From Bacteroidota bacterium (GTDB lineage: Bacteria > Bacteroidota > Bacteroidia > Chitinophagales > Chitinophagaceae): 43,908 nucleotides of DNA. Where the stretch lies: the NCBI GenBank assembly GCA_026391195.1, contig JAPLEI010000038.1, forward strand, positions 1 through 43,908. The letters are read 5' to 3'. Within the stretch, counting starts at the first letter, position 1; the number at the start of each line of letters is the position of its first letter. Made by a program: the position numbers and the translations under genes. Positions 16,234 through 25,279 of this stretch are shown in pieces. The notes beneath the pieces were generated by a model, which saw only the letters and a list, made by a program, of their open reading frames with translations, made no database searches and was not told the origin of the DNA.

Positions 16234-17772
16234 ATGAAAAACCTATTATTCTTACCTCTTTGTTTTTTTTCGTTATCGCTTTTAGCACAACCAATGAGCG
16301 AAAAAGCAATTGATTCTTTTGTAGAAAAGGTGATGAAATCATTTAATGTTCCTGGCATCGCTGTTGGTATTGTAAAAGACGGTAAACTGATTCACGCCAA
16401 AGGGTATGGCCTAAGATCATTAGCAAGTAAATTACCCACTACAGAACATACCTTATTCGGAATAGCCTCTAATAGCAAAGCCTTTACTGCAGCGGCGTTG
16501 GGAATATTGGTAGATCAAGGAAAAATTTCCTGGAATGATAAAGTGCGAGATTATATTCCCGAATTTAAATTATACGATCCTTATGTTACGGAACACTTTA
16601 CCATCAAAGATTTATTAACACATCGAAGCGGGTTGGGATTAGGGGCCGGAGATCTGATGTTTTTTCCCGATTCTAGTGACTTTAAGCTGAAAGATATTCT
16701 TTACAATCTCCGTTTTTTACAACCCGTTTCTGAATTTAGAACCAAGTATGATTATGACAATAATTTATATATTGTAGCAGGGGAAGTAATCGCACGCGTT
16801 TCAGGAAAAAGCTGGGATGATTTTGTTGAAGGAAATATTTTACGCCCTCTGGGAATGGAAGAAAGTGCCGGATCTTTTGATAGGCTGCCCTCTAACAAAG
16901 ATGTAATTGATGCACATGCCCCCGTAAATGGAAAAGTACAAGTGATTGCAAGAAGCACTCTTCAGGTGGGACATTCTGCGGGAGGCATCAATTCGAATAT
17001 TGTTGATTTATCTAAATGGGTTACCTGTTTATTAAATGGCGGAGAATATGGCAACAAGAAGAGAATATTTTCTGCTGAAGTAGGCAAAGAATTATGGACA
17101 CCTCAAACCATTATTCCAGTGACGGCTCCTGGTCCCTATCAGGTTCACTTTTCAGCTTACGGATTAGGATTTGGCCTAGCAGATGTAAAGGGTAAATTAC
17201 AGGCTTCCCACACGGGAGGTTTAGAAGGAATGGTTACACAAATCACCCTGATTCCAGAAATTAAATTAGGGATTATTGTATTAACCAACCAACAGGAGGG
17301 CGGGGCATTTGTAGCAATTACCAATCAAATAAAAGATGGATACATTGGTTCCACCGGAATCGACTGGCACAAAGTGTTGATCACAAACCGGAATAGACAG
17401 TTACAGGAAGCAAAAAAAATAACCGATTCTATCCAAACAGAAATTGAAAAGGCGAGTCGGCAGGCAACACAAAATGTGAAACCCTTATTGGGGGAATACA
17501 GAGATAATTGGATGGGCGATGTGACTATTTATGTAAAAGATGGACAACCCTGGCTATCGATGAAACGTTCTCGCAAATTAACCGGACAGCTATATCCTTA
17601 CAAAGGAAACACGATGGTAGTTCGTTGGAACGACCGGAGCATGGACGCAGATGCTTTTGTGAGCTTTGGGTTGGATGAAGAGGGGCAGGGAAAAACCATA
17701 ACGATGCGGGCCATTTCACCGCTTACAGATTTTAGCTACGATTTCCACGACCTGCACTTCACGCGAAAATAG
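16234..17772 (+). CDS. Secreted class C beta-lactamase-like serine hydrolase
   Basis: The start at 16234 (MKNLLFLPLCFF) gives a proper signal peptide ending at LLAQ; the frame extends upstream but overlaps nadA. The 512-residue product has the penicillin-binding/class C fold: Ser79-x-x-Lys82 (SNSK), Tyr174-Asp-Asn176 (YDN) and His326-Thr-Gly328 (HTGG). A C-terminal region (about 390-512) resembles the DUF3471 beta domain often attached to these enzymes. Such Bacteroidota proteins are usually D-amino-acid or peptide hydrolases or esterases rather than true beta-lactamases. It converges on the iorB-like gene with a 6-bp gap. A related protein is encoded at 38538-40358. Confidence 0.88.
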   Translation: MKNLLFLPLCFFSLSLLAQPMSEKAIDSFVEKVMKSFNVPGIAVGIVKDGKLIHAKGYGLRSLASKLPTTEHTLFGIASNSKAFTAAALGILVDQGKISWNDKVRDYIPEFKLYDPYVTEHFTIKDLLTHRSGLGLGAGDLMFFPDSSDFKLKDILYNLRFLQPVSEFRTKYDYDNNLYIVAGEVIARVSGKSWDDFVEGNILRPLGMEESAGSFDRLPSNKDVIDAHAPVNGKVQVIARSTLQVGHSAGGINSNIVDLSKWVTCLLNGGEYGNKKRIFSAEVGKELWTPQTIIPVTAPGPYQVHFSAYGLGFGLADVKGKLQASHTGGLEGMVTQITLIPEIKLGIIVLTNQQEGGAFVAITNQIKDGYIGSTGIDWHKVLITNRNRQLQEAKKITDSIQTEIEKASRQATQNVKPLLGEYRDNWMGDVTIYVKDGQPWLSMKRSRKLTGQLYPYKGNTMVVRWNDRSMDADAFVSFGLDEEGQGKTITMRAISPLTDFSYDFHDLHFTRK

Positions 17773-17778
17773 AAACGA

Positions 17779-19980
17779 TTAAATAGTATAGCCCTTATTC
17801 TTCAGCGGCAATTCTCTCACCCGAACGCCTGTTGCGGCAGCGATTGCATTCATTAACCCAGGAATAACCGAGGGAACACTGGTTTCGCCTGCACCGCCCG
17901 GCTCTGCATTGCTCGGAATTACATATATTTCCAGTGCGGGAACATCGGGCATCCGCGCCACCTGAAAATCGAAAAAGCTGCTTTGCTGAACGGCTCCATT
18001 CGCTAAGGTTATTTCGCTTTTTAATACCGCACTCAATCCCCACACAAAACCCCCTTCTACTTGATTGGCAAACCCATCGGGGTCAATTACCAATCCAACA
18101 TCCGTTGCCACCACGGCTCGAAGAATTTTTATTTTCTTGGTTTTACTAACACTTACTTCAAAAGCATGCGCTGTATAGGCTTTGGCATGGTTATAAAAAC
18201 AACAGGCAATACCAACACCCTTGCCGGCCCCTCTCTTTTTATTCCAGTCTATTTTTTCTGCCGCCAATTCAACAACTGCGGCAAGCCGGGCCGGATCGAA
18301 CAGCGTACCGTCTTTTATTTTCCTGGCCGGCATATTTTTTAAAAGCGAGAGGCGGTATTCTACTGGATCTACCCCGGCTTTTTTGGCTAACTCATCTATA
18401 AAACATTCAATTACTACATTGTTATAACTAAAGTTTACTGCTCGCCACCAGCCCTCTACCAGCGGTGACGGTGTTCTGCTAACTGCAGAGCGAAGAGAAG
18501 GAATAGCATAGTACATATCTCCCATAGAGCCGCCTTCTGCTTCCATTGCAAGCCAGTTGTTGTTGCCTTTCATGCCGAGCAAATAATCAGCCACCGGCGC
18601 AATGGCAATTTTGTGCAACCAATCAGCCGGCTTTTTATCAGCACCCAGTTTAGCACTAAGTATATGAGAAGATGCCGGGCGATAGTTATCAAACTTCATA
18701 TCATCTTCCCGCGTAAACATCAGCTGAACCGGGCGTTTTATTTGATAGGCTACCTGCATGGCTTCTGCGCTGTAATCGGCGCTCAGTCTTCTACCAAAAC
18801 CACCCCCAAGCGGCATCAGGTTGATGAAAATATCTTTAGAAGTAAGTCCGAAAAATTTGGTAGCCACCGAAGCGGTTTTGCCGGGGTTTTGAAACCCGCC
18901 CCATAATGTAAACTTGCCATTAGAAAAATCCGCGATACAGTTCAAGGGTTCCATGGCGGCATGCGCCACAAAGGGGATTTGATAACTTGCCGTAATCCAC
19001 TCTCCATCTGGTTGGGGCATGTCTTTTACGGCCGCACCCTTTTCGTTGTAAATCATATCCGGCGCCTTTTGCAGGCGAGTGGCTTGTTCAGCAAAATAAG
19101 TGGCGCTGCTTTTTTCATTGGCACCAGCGGGATAGTTCAACTGCACCTGTAAGCTTTTCTGAGCGCGTAAGGCAGCCCAGCGCGTGTTAGCAACAATGGC
19201 AACCCCGCTTCTAGTTTCCAGTTGATCGCCCATCTCTTTCATCTCGAATAACTCAACAATACCATCAATAGTAGCAACGGATTGTTTATCCCAGGAAGCC
19301 ACTTTTCCACCCATTACCGGACAGCGAACAATAACGGCAAAAAGCATATTTGGAACCCTAAAATCAAGCCCATATTTTAATTTCCCCGTAACAATGTCGC
19401 GAATATTATTTTTTTTAACCCCCGGCTTACCGATGACGGTAAAATCTTTATAATTTTTTAGCACCGGATCTTTTGGAATCGGAAGCGCGGAAGCTTTTGC
19501 AATCAGGTCTTTAAAAGCAATGGACTGATTGGTGGTGGTATTGATAACGCGACTTTTTTGTGCGCGGCAATTATCAACCGAAATACCCCATTCGTTGGCG
19601 GCGGCCTTAATCAGCATCTCTCTTGCTGCGGCACCGGCTTTGCGCAGGGGCATAAACTCACGGAGGATGCTGGTACTTCCGCCGGTAGAATAATTAAATC
19701 CACTACTAGCGCTATAGGGCAGGGCTTCTGCGATTACTTGTTTTGGATCTGCCTCCATCTCTTCCGCAACAATTATGGGCAAAGAGGTTTGAACGCCCTG
19801 GCCCATTTCCTGCTTGTATACATACACGATGATTTTTCCGTCGGAACAGAGTTTAATCAGTGGGCTGGGTTGAAAGCAGATAGGGTCGTCGGCAGCGAAT
19901 ACGGGTAGGGGAACCAGCTGAGCAACCACCCAGCCACCAGATAGAAACGAGCTAAGTTGAATAAACGCTCTTCTTTGCAT
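17779..19980 (-). CDS. Molybdopterin-binding subunit, isoquinoline 1-oxidoreductase beta type
   Basis: The start at 19980 (MQRRAFIQLSSF) is preferred over an upstream TTG. It gives a twin-arginine-like leader (Arg3-Arg4 followed by a hydrophobic stretch to VFAAD), suggesting export of the folded cofactor-loaded enzyme. The roughly 733-residue protein is a xanthine-oxidase-family large subunit. It shows GGGFGRRLSADY for cofactor binding and a C-terminal GGAGETSVPS segment whose glutamate is the expected catalytic base. Subfamily members hydroxylate N-heterocycles or oxidise aldehydes. The [2Fe-2S] subunit gene lies directly upstream, with 6 bp between its stop and this ATG. No cytochrome c or cofactor-maturation (XdhC-like) gene is adjacent. 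Substrate unknown. Confidence 0.9.
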   Translation of the reverse strand: MQRRAFIQLSSFLSGGWVVAQLVPLPVFAADDPICFQPSPLIKLCSDGKIIVYVYKQEMGQGVQTSLPIIVAEEMEADPKQVIAEALPYSASSGFNYSTGGSTSILREFMPLRKAGAAAREMLIKAAANEWGISVDNCRAQKSRVINTTTNQSIAFKDLIAKASALPIPKDPVLKNYKDFTVIGKPGVKKNNIRDIVTGKLKYGLDFRVPNMLFAVIVRCPVMGGKVASWDKQSVATIDGIVELFEMKEMGDQLETRSGVAIVANTRWAALRAQKSLQVQLNYPAGANEKSSATYFAEQATRLQKAPDMIYNEKGAAVKDMPQPDGEWITASYQIPFVAHAAMEPLNCIADFSNGKFTLWGGFQNPGKTASVATKFFGLTSKDIFINLMPLGGGFGRRLSADYSAEAMQVAYQIKRPVQLMFTREDDMKFDNYRPASSHILSAKLGADKKPADWLHKIAIAPVADYLLGMKGNNNWLAMEAEGGSMGDMYYAIPSLRSAVSRTPSPLVEGWWRAVNFSYNNVVIECFIDELAKKAGVDPVEYRLSLLKNMPARKIKDGTLFDPARLAAVVELAAEKIDWNKKRGAGKGVGIACCFYNHAKAYTAHAFEVSVSKTKKIKILRAVVATDVGLVIDPDGFANQVEGGFVWGLSAVLKSEITLANGAVQQSSFFDFQVARMPDVPALEIYVIPSNAEPGGAGETSVPSVIPGLMNAIAAATGVRVRELPLKNKGYTI

Positions 19981-19986
19981 AATCAA

Positions 19987-20451
19987 TTATTTATTGCCGA
20001 GTTCGGCTGCTTTGTGAATCGCTTTTTTAATTCGGGCATAGGTACCACACCTACACACCAACCCCTGCATTGCCTCATCAATTTGTTCGTCGGTTGGTTG
20101 CGGGAATGTTTGCAGGAGCGCAACGGAGGTCATGATTTGTCCGGCCTGACAATACCCGCATTGAGGCACATTAATTTCCATCCAGGCCTGTTGCACCACA
20201 TGGGTTCCTTCTTCGCTTAGTCCTTCTATGGTAGTAACGGTTTTACCAACGCTGGCGGCGGCGGTGTATTGACAGGAGCGAATGGGCTTGCCGTTTATTA
20301 GAACGGTACAGGCACCGCAGGAGCCAACGCCACAGCCATATTTGGTGCCGGTAAGGTCGAGCACATCGCGCAGCACCCAAAGCAGGGGCATATCTGCGGG
20401 CGCTTCTACGGGCTGCGATTTTCCATTAATTGTTAGTTGGTATTCGGGCAT
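19987..20451 (-). CDS. [2Fe-2S] subunit of molybdenum hydroxylase, isoquinoline 1-oxidoreductase alpha type
   Basis: This 154-residue electron-transfer subunit has two [2Fe-2S] clusters. The plant-ferredoxin-like one uses Cys40, Cys45, Cys48 and Cys60 (CGVGSCGAC plus RSC). The helical-domain one uses Cys98, Cys101, Cys133 and Cys135 (CGYC and CRC). All eight cysteines are present. It has no signal peptide of its own, so it would be carried out with the Tat-leader-bearing large subunit if the complex is exported. It is the first gene of a two-gene operon. Absence of an FAD subunit indicates electrons go to a cytochrome or other carrier rather than to NAD or O2. Confidence 0.93.
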   Translation of the reverse strand: MPEYQLTINGKSQPVEAPADMPLLWVLRDVLDLTGTKYGCGVGSCGACTVLINGKPIRSCQYTAAASVGKTVTTIEGLSEEGTHVVQQAWMEINVPQCGYCQAGQIMTSVALLQTFPQPTDEQIDEAMQGLVCRCGTYARIKKAIHKAAELGNK

Positions 20452-20586
20452 AGTGAAAAGTTAGGATACATGAAGTTACAAAAGGGAGAGGAGAAATAGG
20501 GATAATTGATGGAGTGCTTTTGGGTGCGAGTGGAGTTGTGCGGAAACCGATGTTTATCCATCCGAAGAAATCCCTAATTTTATTTG

Positions 20587-20865
20587 ATGGAACCAAAAAG
20601 CCCGCCTGTTTTTGATAAGTGCATTTTCTGGGATGTAGATCTTGAAAAAATAGACTATCAGAAAACCGCAACTTTTATAATACAAAGAGTATTTGAGCGG
20701 GGCGACGTGGACGATATTCGAAATTGTAGGCGATACTATGGAGACGAAAAAGTAACGGAAGCCCTACTTAATGTAAAGTGGATGCCACTAAAAAGAATGT
20801 ATTTGGCCAGCGCTGTAATCAATCGGCCCCTTGAAGATTTTATATTTTACAGAGAAGGGCTCTGA
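20587..20865 (+). CDS. DUF6922-like small protein
   Basis: The ATG at 20587 is chosen over an adjoining TTG. The 92-residue protein contains FWDVDLEKIDYQKTATFII followed by RVFERGDVDDI and a short YYG motif. From memory this is the Bacteroidota DUF6922 pattern. Relatives sometimes sit next to nucleotidyltransferase-type (AbiEii-like) genes, suggesting an antitoxin-like role, but no such partner is encoded here. No catalytic residues or membrane segments are visible. It is flanked by the divergent molybdenum hydroxylase operon and by the GGT-like gene, whose likely promoter starts after its stop codon. Confidence 0.7.
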   Translation: MEPKSPPVFDKCIFWDVDLEKIDYQKTATFIIQRVFERGDVDDIRNCRRYYGDEKVTEALLNVKWMPLKRMYLASAVINRPLEDFIFYREGL

Positions 20866-20894
20866 CCGACCCATTCATCCGCTCGCCCAATTCT

Positions 20895-20925
20895 TTCGAA
20901 ATAATTACACGAATGCATTAATTTG
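20895..20925 (+). promoter_or_regulatory. Likely promoter of the GGT-like gene
   Basis: TTCG (20895-20898), 19 nt, then TTAATTTG (20918-20925). Each element is one mismatch from TTTG-N19-TAnnTTTG, with correct spacing and placement 17 bp before the ATG. Confidence 0.45.
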
Positions 20926-20941
20926 CCGCAAACACAAGTAC

Positions 20942-22837
20942 ATGAAAAAACTGCTATCGATAACCGGCACAATGATGGTGCTGGTATGCGCATTACAGGC
21001 ACAGCCTACTCAAAAACCGCCATTGCATGGAAAAAACTGGATGGCCATAACCGGAAAACCGCTGGCGGCCACTGCCGGATCGATGGTTTTTCAACAGGGC
21101 GGCAATGCGGTGGATGCGGCTTGTGCCATGCTGGCGGCTACCTGCACCATGTGGGACGTATTAAGCTGGGGCGGAGAAACGCAGGCATTGATTTATAATC
21201 CGAAAACCAAAAAAGTTATTGGCATCAATGCCCTCGGAGTTGCCCCCACTGGAGCAACCCCGGCATTTTTTAAAGAAAGGGGTTATCAGTTTCCGCCCGA
21301 ATATGGTCCGCTGGCCGCCATAACCCCCGGAACCGTTGGAGGAATATGCCACATGCTACAGCAATATGGTACCATGAGTTTGCAAAAAGTATTGGCACCG
21401 GCCATGCAGCTGGCAGCAGGCTATCCCATAGAGGCGCAAACCGCCAACAGCATTGAGCGCGCAAAAGACCGCATTAAGCAATGGCCTTACAGTAAAAAAG
21501 TCTTCTTGCCGCACTTGGGTGAAAAACGCGAAGCGCCGGAAGCGGGAGAAATATTTGTGCAGCAGGATTTGCTGAACACCCTCACCAAGCTGGTGGAAGC
21601 GGAACAACAGGCGCTTAAAAAGGGGAAGTCGCGCATCGAAGCCATTCAAGCAGCCTGCGACCGATTTTATAAAGGGGATGTTGCCGAAGAGTTTGTGCGG
21701 GGCAGCAAAGAGCAGGGCGGATTGATAACGATGCAAGACCTGGCAAACTGGAAAGTAAAAGAAGAAGAGCCGATGCACGTGAATTATCGTGGAGTAGAAG
21801 TATATAAATTATCTCAGTGGACGCAGGGGCCGATGTTGTTACAATCTCTGAATATGCTGGAGCCGCTCGACATGAAAGCGATGGGGTATAATTCTCCGGA
21901 GTATATCCACACGATGTATCAGGTAATGAACATGACGTTTGCCGACCGCGATTTTTATTATGGAGATCCGGCGTACAATGTTGGCCAACCGATGCAGGGG
22001 CTGTTGAGCAAAGACTATGCAAAAGCAAGACTGGCGCAAATGCGCAAGGACGGAAACGATCCGCAGGTGACGCCGGGCGACCCGTATCCTTTCGAGGGCC
22101 GGAAAAATCCCTATAACCAATTATTGGAGGGGAGAAAACAATTGACCGACAGTGCCAGCAACCGGAATTTTTTGCCGGCACATGATAGTGGAGGAACGGC
22201 AATGAATACCGAGCGCGAAGCCTATATGGAACGGCTTTGGATGGGCACAACCAGCGTGGAGGCGGCCGACAAAGATGGCTGGGTGGTTTCCATCACCCCA
22301 AGTGGCGGCTGGGTGCCAGCTACCATTGCGGGCAATACGGGAGTGGGCATGAGCCAGCGCCTGCAGAGCTTTGTGCTAGATTCGGCCATCAATCCTTTTA
22401 ATGTGGTGGCGCCCGGCAAGCGACCACGGGTTACCCTAACTCCTTCGCTCGCCATGAAAAACGGCGAGCCTTATGTTGCGTTTGCTGTGCAGGGGGGAGA
22501 CACGCAGGATCAAAACCTGTTGCAGTTTTTGGTAAATATGGTAGACTTTGGCATGACGGTTCAGCAAGCCACAGAGGCGGCCAATATCAACACCAATCAG
22601 CTATGGCTGTCGCTGGGAGGAACCAAGCTAAGCGATCGCAGGCCAAGGGCGGGCGAACTGCTGCTAGGCAACAAAACACCGCAGGCAACCAGGGAAGCCC
22701 TCAAGAAAATGGGCTATATTATCAGCCTGGGCGACAGAACCAGCGGTCCGATTAATGCGATTTTTCTCGACAAAAAGCACGGAACCCTTTGGGGCGGGTC
22801 GTCTAATAACGGAGAAGACTATGGAATAGGTTGGTAA
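20942..22837 (+). CDS. Secreted gamma-glutamyltransferase-like Ntn hydrolase
   Basis: The start at 20942 (MKKLLSITGTMMVLVCALQAQ) yields a clear signal peptide; the frame is open further upstream but without a credible start. The 631-residue product has the GGT layout: an N-terminal subunit with GKNWMAITGKPLAA and GGNAVDAACAM, and a self-cleavage site preceding MGTTSVEAADKDGWVVS, where Thr436 is the expected new N-terminal nucleophile. The usual TTHxS motif is changed to TTSVEA, so this is a divergent branch. The GGW motif in TPSGGWVP and the C-terminal WGGSSNNGEDYGIGW are consistent with the family. It probably hydrolyses gamma-glutamyl compounds such as glutathione in the periplasm. A hairpin terminator follows. 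Confidence 0.88.
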   Translation: MKKLLSITGTMMVLVCALQAQPTQKPPLHGKNWMAITGKPLAATAGSMVFQQGGNAVDAACAMLAATCTMWDVLSWGGETQALIYNPKTKKVIGINALGVAPTGATPAFFKERGYQFPPEYGPLAAITPGTVGGICHMLQQYGTMSLQKVLAPAMQLAAGYPIEAQTANSIERAKDRIKQWPYSKKVFLPHLGEKREAPEAGEIFVQQDLLNTLTKLVEAEQQALKKGKSRIEAIQAACDRFYKGDVAEEFVRGSKEQGGLITMQDLANWKVKEEEPMHVNYRGVEVYKLSQWTQGPMLLQSLNMLEPLDMKAMGYNSPEYIHTMYQVMNMTFADRDFYYGDPAYNVGQPMQGLLSKDYAKARLAQMRKDGNDPQVTPGDPYPFEGRKNPYNQLLEGRKQLTDSASNRNFLPAHDSGGTAMNTEREAYMERLWMGTTSVEAADKDGWVVSITPSGGWVPATIAGNTGVGMSQRLQSFVLDSAINPFNVVAPGKRPRVTLTPSLAMKNGEPYVAFAVQGGDTQDQNLLQFLVNMVDFGMTVQQATEAANINTNQLWLSLGGTKLSDRRPRAGELLLGNKTPQATREALKKMGYIISLGDRTSGPINAIFLDKKHGTLWGGSSNNGEDYGIGW

Positions 22838-22874
22838 TCGGGGAAAAAACGGGTATAAATCAGGTATAAACACG

Positions 22875-22904
22875 TAGGGGCTGGGTTAACCAACCCCTAT
22901 TTTT
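22875..22904 (+). terminator. Intrinsic terminator after the GGT-like gene
   Basis: TAGGGG and CCCCTA pair, with an inner TGG/CCA and a small GTTAA loop, followed by TTTTTG. It lies about 40 bp after the stop codon. Confidence 0.7.
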
Positions 22905-22953
22905 GTGCAACAAAGCAAAAACTAATGACGTTAGTAAAAAAATACTAAAAAAA

Positions 22954-22984
22954 TTAGTTTGTTTGAACAAAGTTTGTATTTTTG
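22954..22984 (+). promoter_or_regulatory. recA promoter with an inverted repeat between its elements
   Basis: The -7 element TATTTTTG (22977-22984) matches TAnnTTTG exactly. TTAG (22954-22957), 19 nt upstream, is one mismatch from TTTG. Between them TTTGTT-TG-AACAAA (22958-22971) is a perfect 6-bp inverted repeat, placed where a repressor would block RNA polymerase. It is a candidate SOS or LexA-type operator by position only. Confidence 0.5.
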
Positions 22985-23022
22985 TGGGAACGAACTACTA
23001 ACCTCTATTAAAACGACACAAC

Positions 23023-24036
23023 ATGAGTAATGCAGAAAAACTGAAGGCGCTGAAGCTAACTATCGATAAGATAGACAAAGACTATGGCAAGGGAAGCGTG
23101 ATGATGATGAACGAAAAAAGTCAAGACCCGATGGAAGTTATTTCAACCGGATCCATTGGTTTGGACGTGGCTTTGGGTGTGGGTGGGCTTCCCAAAGGAA
23201 GAATTATAGAAATATATGGCCCGGAATCATCCGGTAAAACAACCATTGCCATACATGTGATTGCAGAGGCCCAGAAAAAGGGCGGCATGTGTGCGATTAT
23301 TGATGCGGAGCATGCGTTCGACAGCTCCTATGCCAAAAAGCTAGGGGTAGATGTAGACAACCTGTTGATTTCACAGCCTGACTATGGCGAGCAAGCCCTG
23401 GAAATAGCCGATCGCCTGATTTTGTCCGGAGCGCTGGATGTAGTGGTAATTGATTCGGTGGCAGCGTTGGTTCCTAAAAGCGAACTTGAAGGAGAAATGG
23501 GCGACAGCAAAATGGGATTACACGCTCGTTTGATGAGTCAGGCGCTGCGTAAGCTTACGGCTACGATTAATAAAACCAATACGGTATGTATTTTCATTAA
23601 CCAGTTGCGCGAAAAAATTGGTGTGATGTTTGGCAACCCCGAAACCACCACCGGAGGAAACGCACTTAAATTTTATGCTTCCGTGCGCCTCGATATTCGT
23701 CGGATGACGCAGATCAAAGACGGCGATGCAGCAGTAGGCAACCACGTAAAAGTAAAAGTGGTAAAAAATAAAGTGGCTCCACCTTTCCGTGCGGCTGAAT
23801 TCGATATCATTTTCGGCGAAGGCATCAGCAAGCTGGGCGAAATAATCGACATGGGCGTAGAGCTGGGCATTGTACAAAAAAGCGGTAGCTGGTTTAGCTA
23901 TGAGGCGAACAAATTAGGTCAGGGACGAGATTCGGTAAAAACGTTATTACACGACAATCCCGAATTGGCCAACGAAATTGAAGCGAAGATTCGCGCAAAA
24001 GTTTCGGAGCAAAAAATTGCTGCCGCAGAAGCTTAA
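23023..24036 (+). CDS. recA: Recombinase A
   Basis: This 337-residue RecA binds single-stranded DNA, drives strand exchange and triggers the SOS response in the cytoplasm. Walker [10 protein letters not shown] spans 66-74 with Lys72, at the same position as in E. coli RecA. Further hallmarks are [51 protein letters not shown] (the loop region) and the conserved [13 protein letters not shown] segment. The C-terminal tail is short. It has its own promoter with a possible operator and is followed by a terminator, so it is probably monocistronic. Confidence 0.99.
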   Translation: MSNAEKLKALKLTIDKIDKDYGKGSVMMMNEKSQDPMEVISTGSIGLDVALGVGGLPKGRIIEIYGPESSGKTTIAIHVIAEAQKKGGMCAIIDAEHAFDSSYAKKLGVDVDNLLISQPDYGEQALEIADRLILSGALDVVVIDSVAALVPKSELEGEMGDSKMGLHARLMSQALRKLTATINKTNTVCIFINQLREKIGVMFGNPETTTGGNALKFYASVRLDIRRMTQIKDGDAAVGNHVKVKVVKNKVAPPFRAAEFDIIFGEGISKLGEIIDMGVELGIVQKSGSWFSYEANKLGQGRDSVKTLLHDNPELANEIEAKIRAKVSEQKIAAAEA

Positions 24037-24181
24037 AACCCCGGCAGGCAATACGCAAAGAACAGCGAAAAATTTTGCTGCGGAGCCGCGAAATTAAAAG
24101 TATTTATGAAGTGCGCCCCCAAAGAAGGAAGGGTAGCTATTTATATAAAATGTGTTGTATAGGATAGATGGTTTAGTTAGT

Positions 24182-24214
24182 AAAACCGTTCCTTTTCTAA
24201 GGAGCGGTTTTTTA
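24182..24214 (+). terminator. Intrinsic terminator downstream of recA
   Basis: AAAACCGTTCC (24182-24192) pairs with GGAGCGGTTTT (24201-24211) through 11 pairs, one of them T-G, over an 8-nt loop. It is followed by T's. The 145 bp between recA and this hairpin contain no recognisable gene. Confidence 0.85.
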
Positions 24215-24311
24215 ATTTCAAAATAAAGAGCTGGCTTTGCAACTGCGGAATAAATGAAAATCATTCATTGCCGCAACAGAAATAAGTATATTTATTGCTC
24301 ATATACACAAG

Positions 24312-25262
24312 TTGATATACGGACTACTCAGCATATGGACAAGATTGGCGATGCGTTGGTTTGTTCCTTCGCTTACTATACGTCCTGCAAAAAACTGGCA
24401 GCCCGGAAAGCCCACTTTGTTAGTGGCCAACCATCCCGATTCTTTTTTAGATGCGGTAATTATTGCGATGGCCTGTAAGGGACGCATTCATTTTTTAGCA
24501 AGAGGGGATGTGTTTACCAAACCCTGGCACAGAAAGCTGTTGCGCCTGTTGAACATGTATCCGGTATATCGAATTCGCGAAGGAAGAGAGCACGTGCATT
24601 TAAACCGATCCACTTTTCGCCATTCTCACAGCGTGCTCGCCAACAATGGAACGCTGTTAATATTTATCGAAGGCATTTGTTTAAACACTCACGAGCTGCA
24701 GCCTTTTAAAAAAGGCGCGGCGCGTATTGCCCTGGAAGCTGCTGCCCTGACGGGTTGCAGCTTCCTGCCAGTGGGAATCGCCTACAGCAGTTTTAGCCGA
24801 ATAGGTAAAGCAGCAACCGTAAATTTTAGTGAGCCGATTTTTCCGCAGCAAATTTTTGACGGGGATCAAGAACAGTCCAACCTGGCCCGTTTTAACCGTA
24901 TCCTTTTTCCAAAACTAGAAGCCTGCATACAAATTCCATCAGCCAATCTAACATCGGCTCCTTCTACATTATTGCAGTTATTATATTGGATAACAACGGC
25001 GCTTCACTTTCCATTTTATGTTCCCCTGCGAAGTAAAATTGCATCACTTACGCGGGGAACCGTATTTTATGATTCGGTGTTGTTTGCAGCCCTGCTTTTC
25101 TTATATCCAATTTATTTATCACTTATCTGGATGTTGCTTTTTGTGTTAGGGGCTGGTGCAATACTCTCCACAATATTAACCGCAGGCCTGCCGGCATCGG
25201 CCTTGTATGTGTTATCAAGTAGGCTGGTGGCGAAATCTAATCAGCAAGCCGTATCTTCATAG
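24312..25262 (+). CDS. 1-acylglycerol-phosphate acyltransferase-like protein (PlsC family)
   Basis: The best start is a TTG at 24312; the first in-frame ATG is at 24351 and would trim 13 residues of the first hydrophobic stretch. The 316-residue protein has the PlsC acyltransferase motifs. These are NHPDSFLD for the catalytic histidine and aspartate (one residue longer than the classical HxxxxD, as in the NHPNSxLD subgroup), a YPVYRIREG motif, and FIEG as the phosphate-binding motif. The C-terminal third carries one or two membrane helices. It would transfer acyl chains to glycerol-phosphate backbones at the inner membrane. It is followed by mgsA after 17 bp. Confidence 0.85.
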   Translation: MIYGLLSIWTRLAMRWFVPSLTIRPAKNWQPGKPTLLVANHPDSFLDAVIIAMACKGRIHFLARGDVFTKPWHRKLLRLLNMYPVYRIREGREHVHLNRSTFRHSHSVLANNGTLLIFIEGICLNTHELQPFKKGAARIALEAAALTGCSFLPVGIAYSSFSRIGKAATVNFSEPIFPQQIFDGDQEQSNLARFNRILFPKLEACIQIPSANLTSAPSTLLQLLYWITTALHFPFYVPLRSKIASLTRGTVFYDSVLFAALLFLYPIYLSLIWMLLFVLGAGAILSTILTAGLPASALYVLSSRLVAKSNQQAVSS

Positions 25263-25279
25263 TTACCAATCCACTGCGC

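Noticed and set aside
20587..20865. A toxin-antitoxin pair centred on the DUF6922-like gene
   Set aside because: No partner gene is adjacent; the neighbours are a molybdenum hydroxylase operon and a GGT-like enzyme.
21615..22250. A 211-codon minus-strand open frame
   Set aside because: It overlaps the conserved GGT-like gene, with low-complexity Ser/Pro/Arg content typical of an antisense frame.
22852..22870. Direct repeat of GGTATAAA at an 11-bp period
   Set aside because: Only two copies in AT-rich intergenic DNA, without spacer structure; not a CRISPR or an evident operator.
24037..24181. Possible small RNA or tRNA between recA and its terminator
   Set aside because: A short GC hairpin (GCGGAGCCGC) is present, but there is no cloverleaf, no CCA end and no conserved RNA motif; probably just the recA 3' untranslated region.
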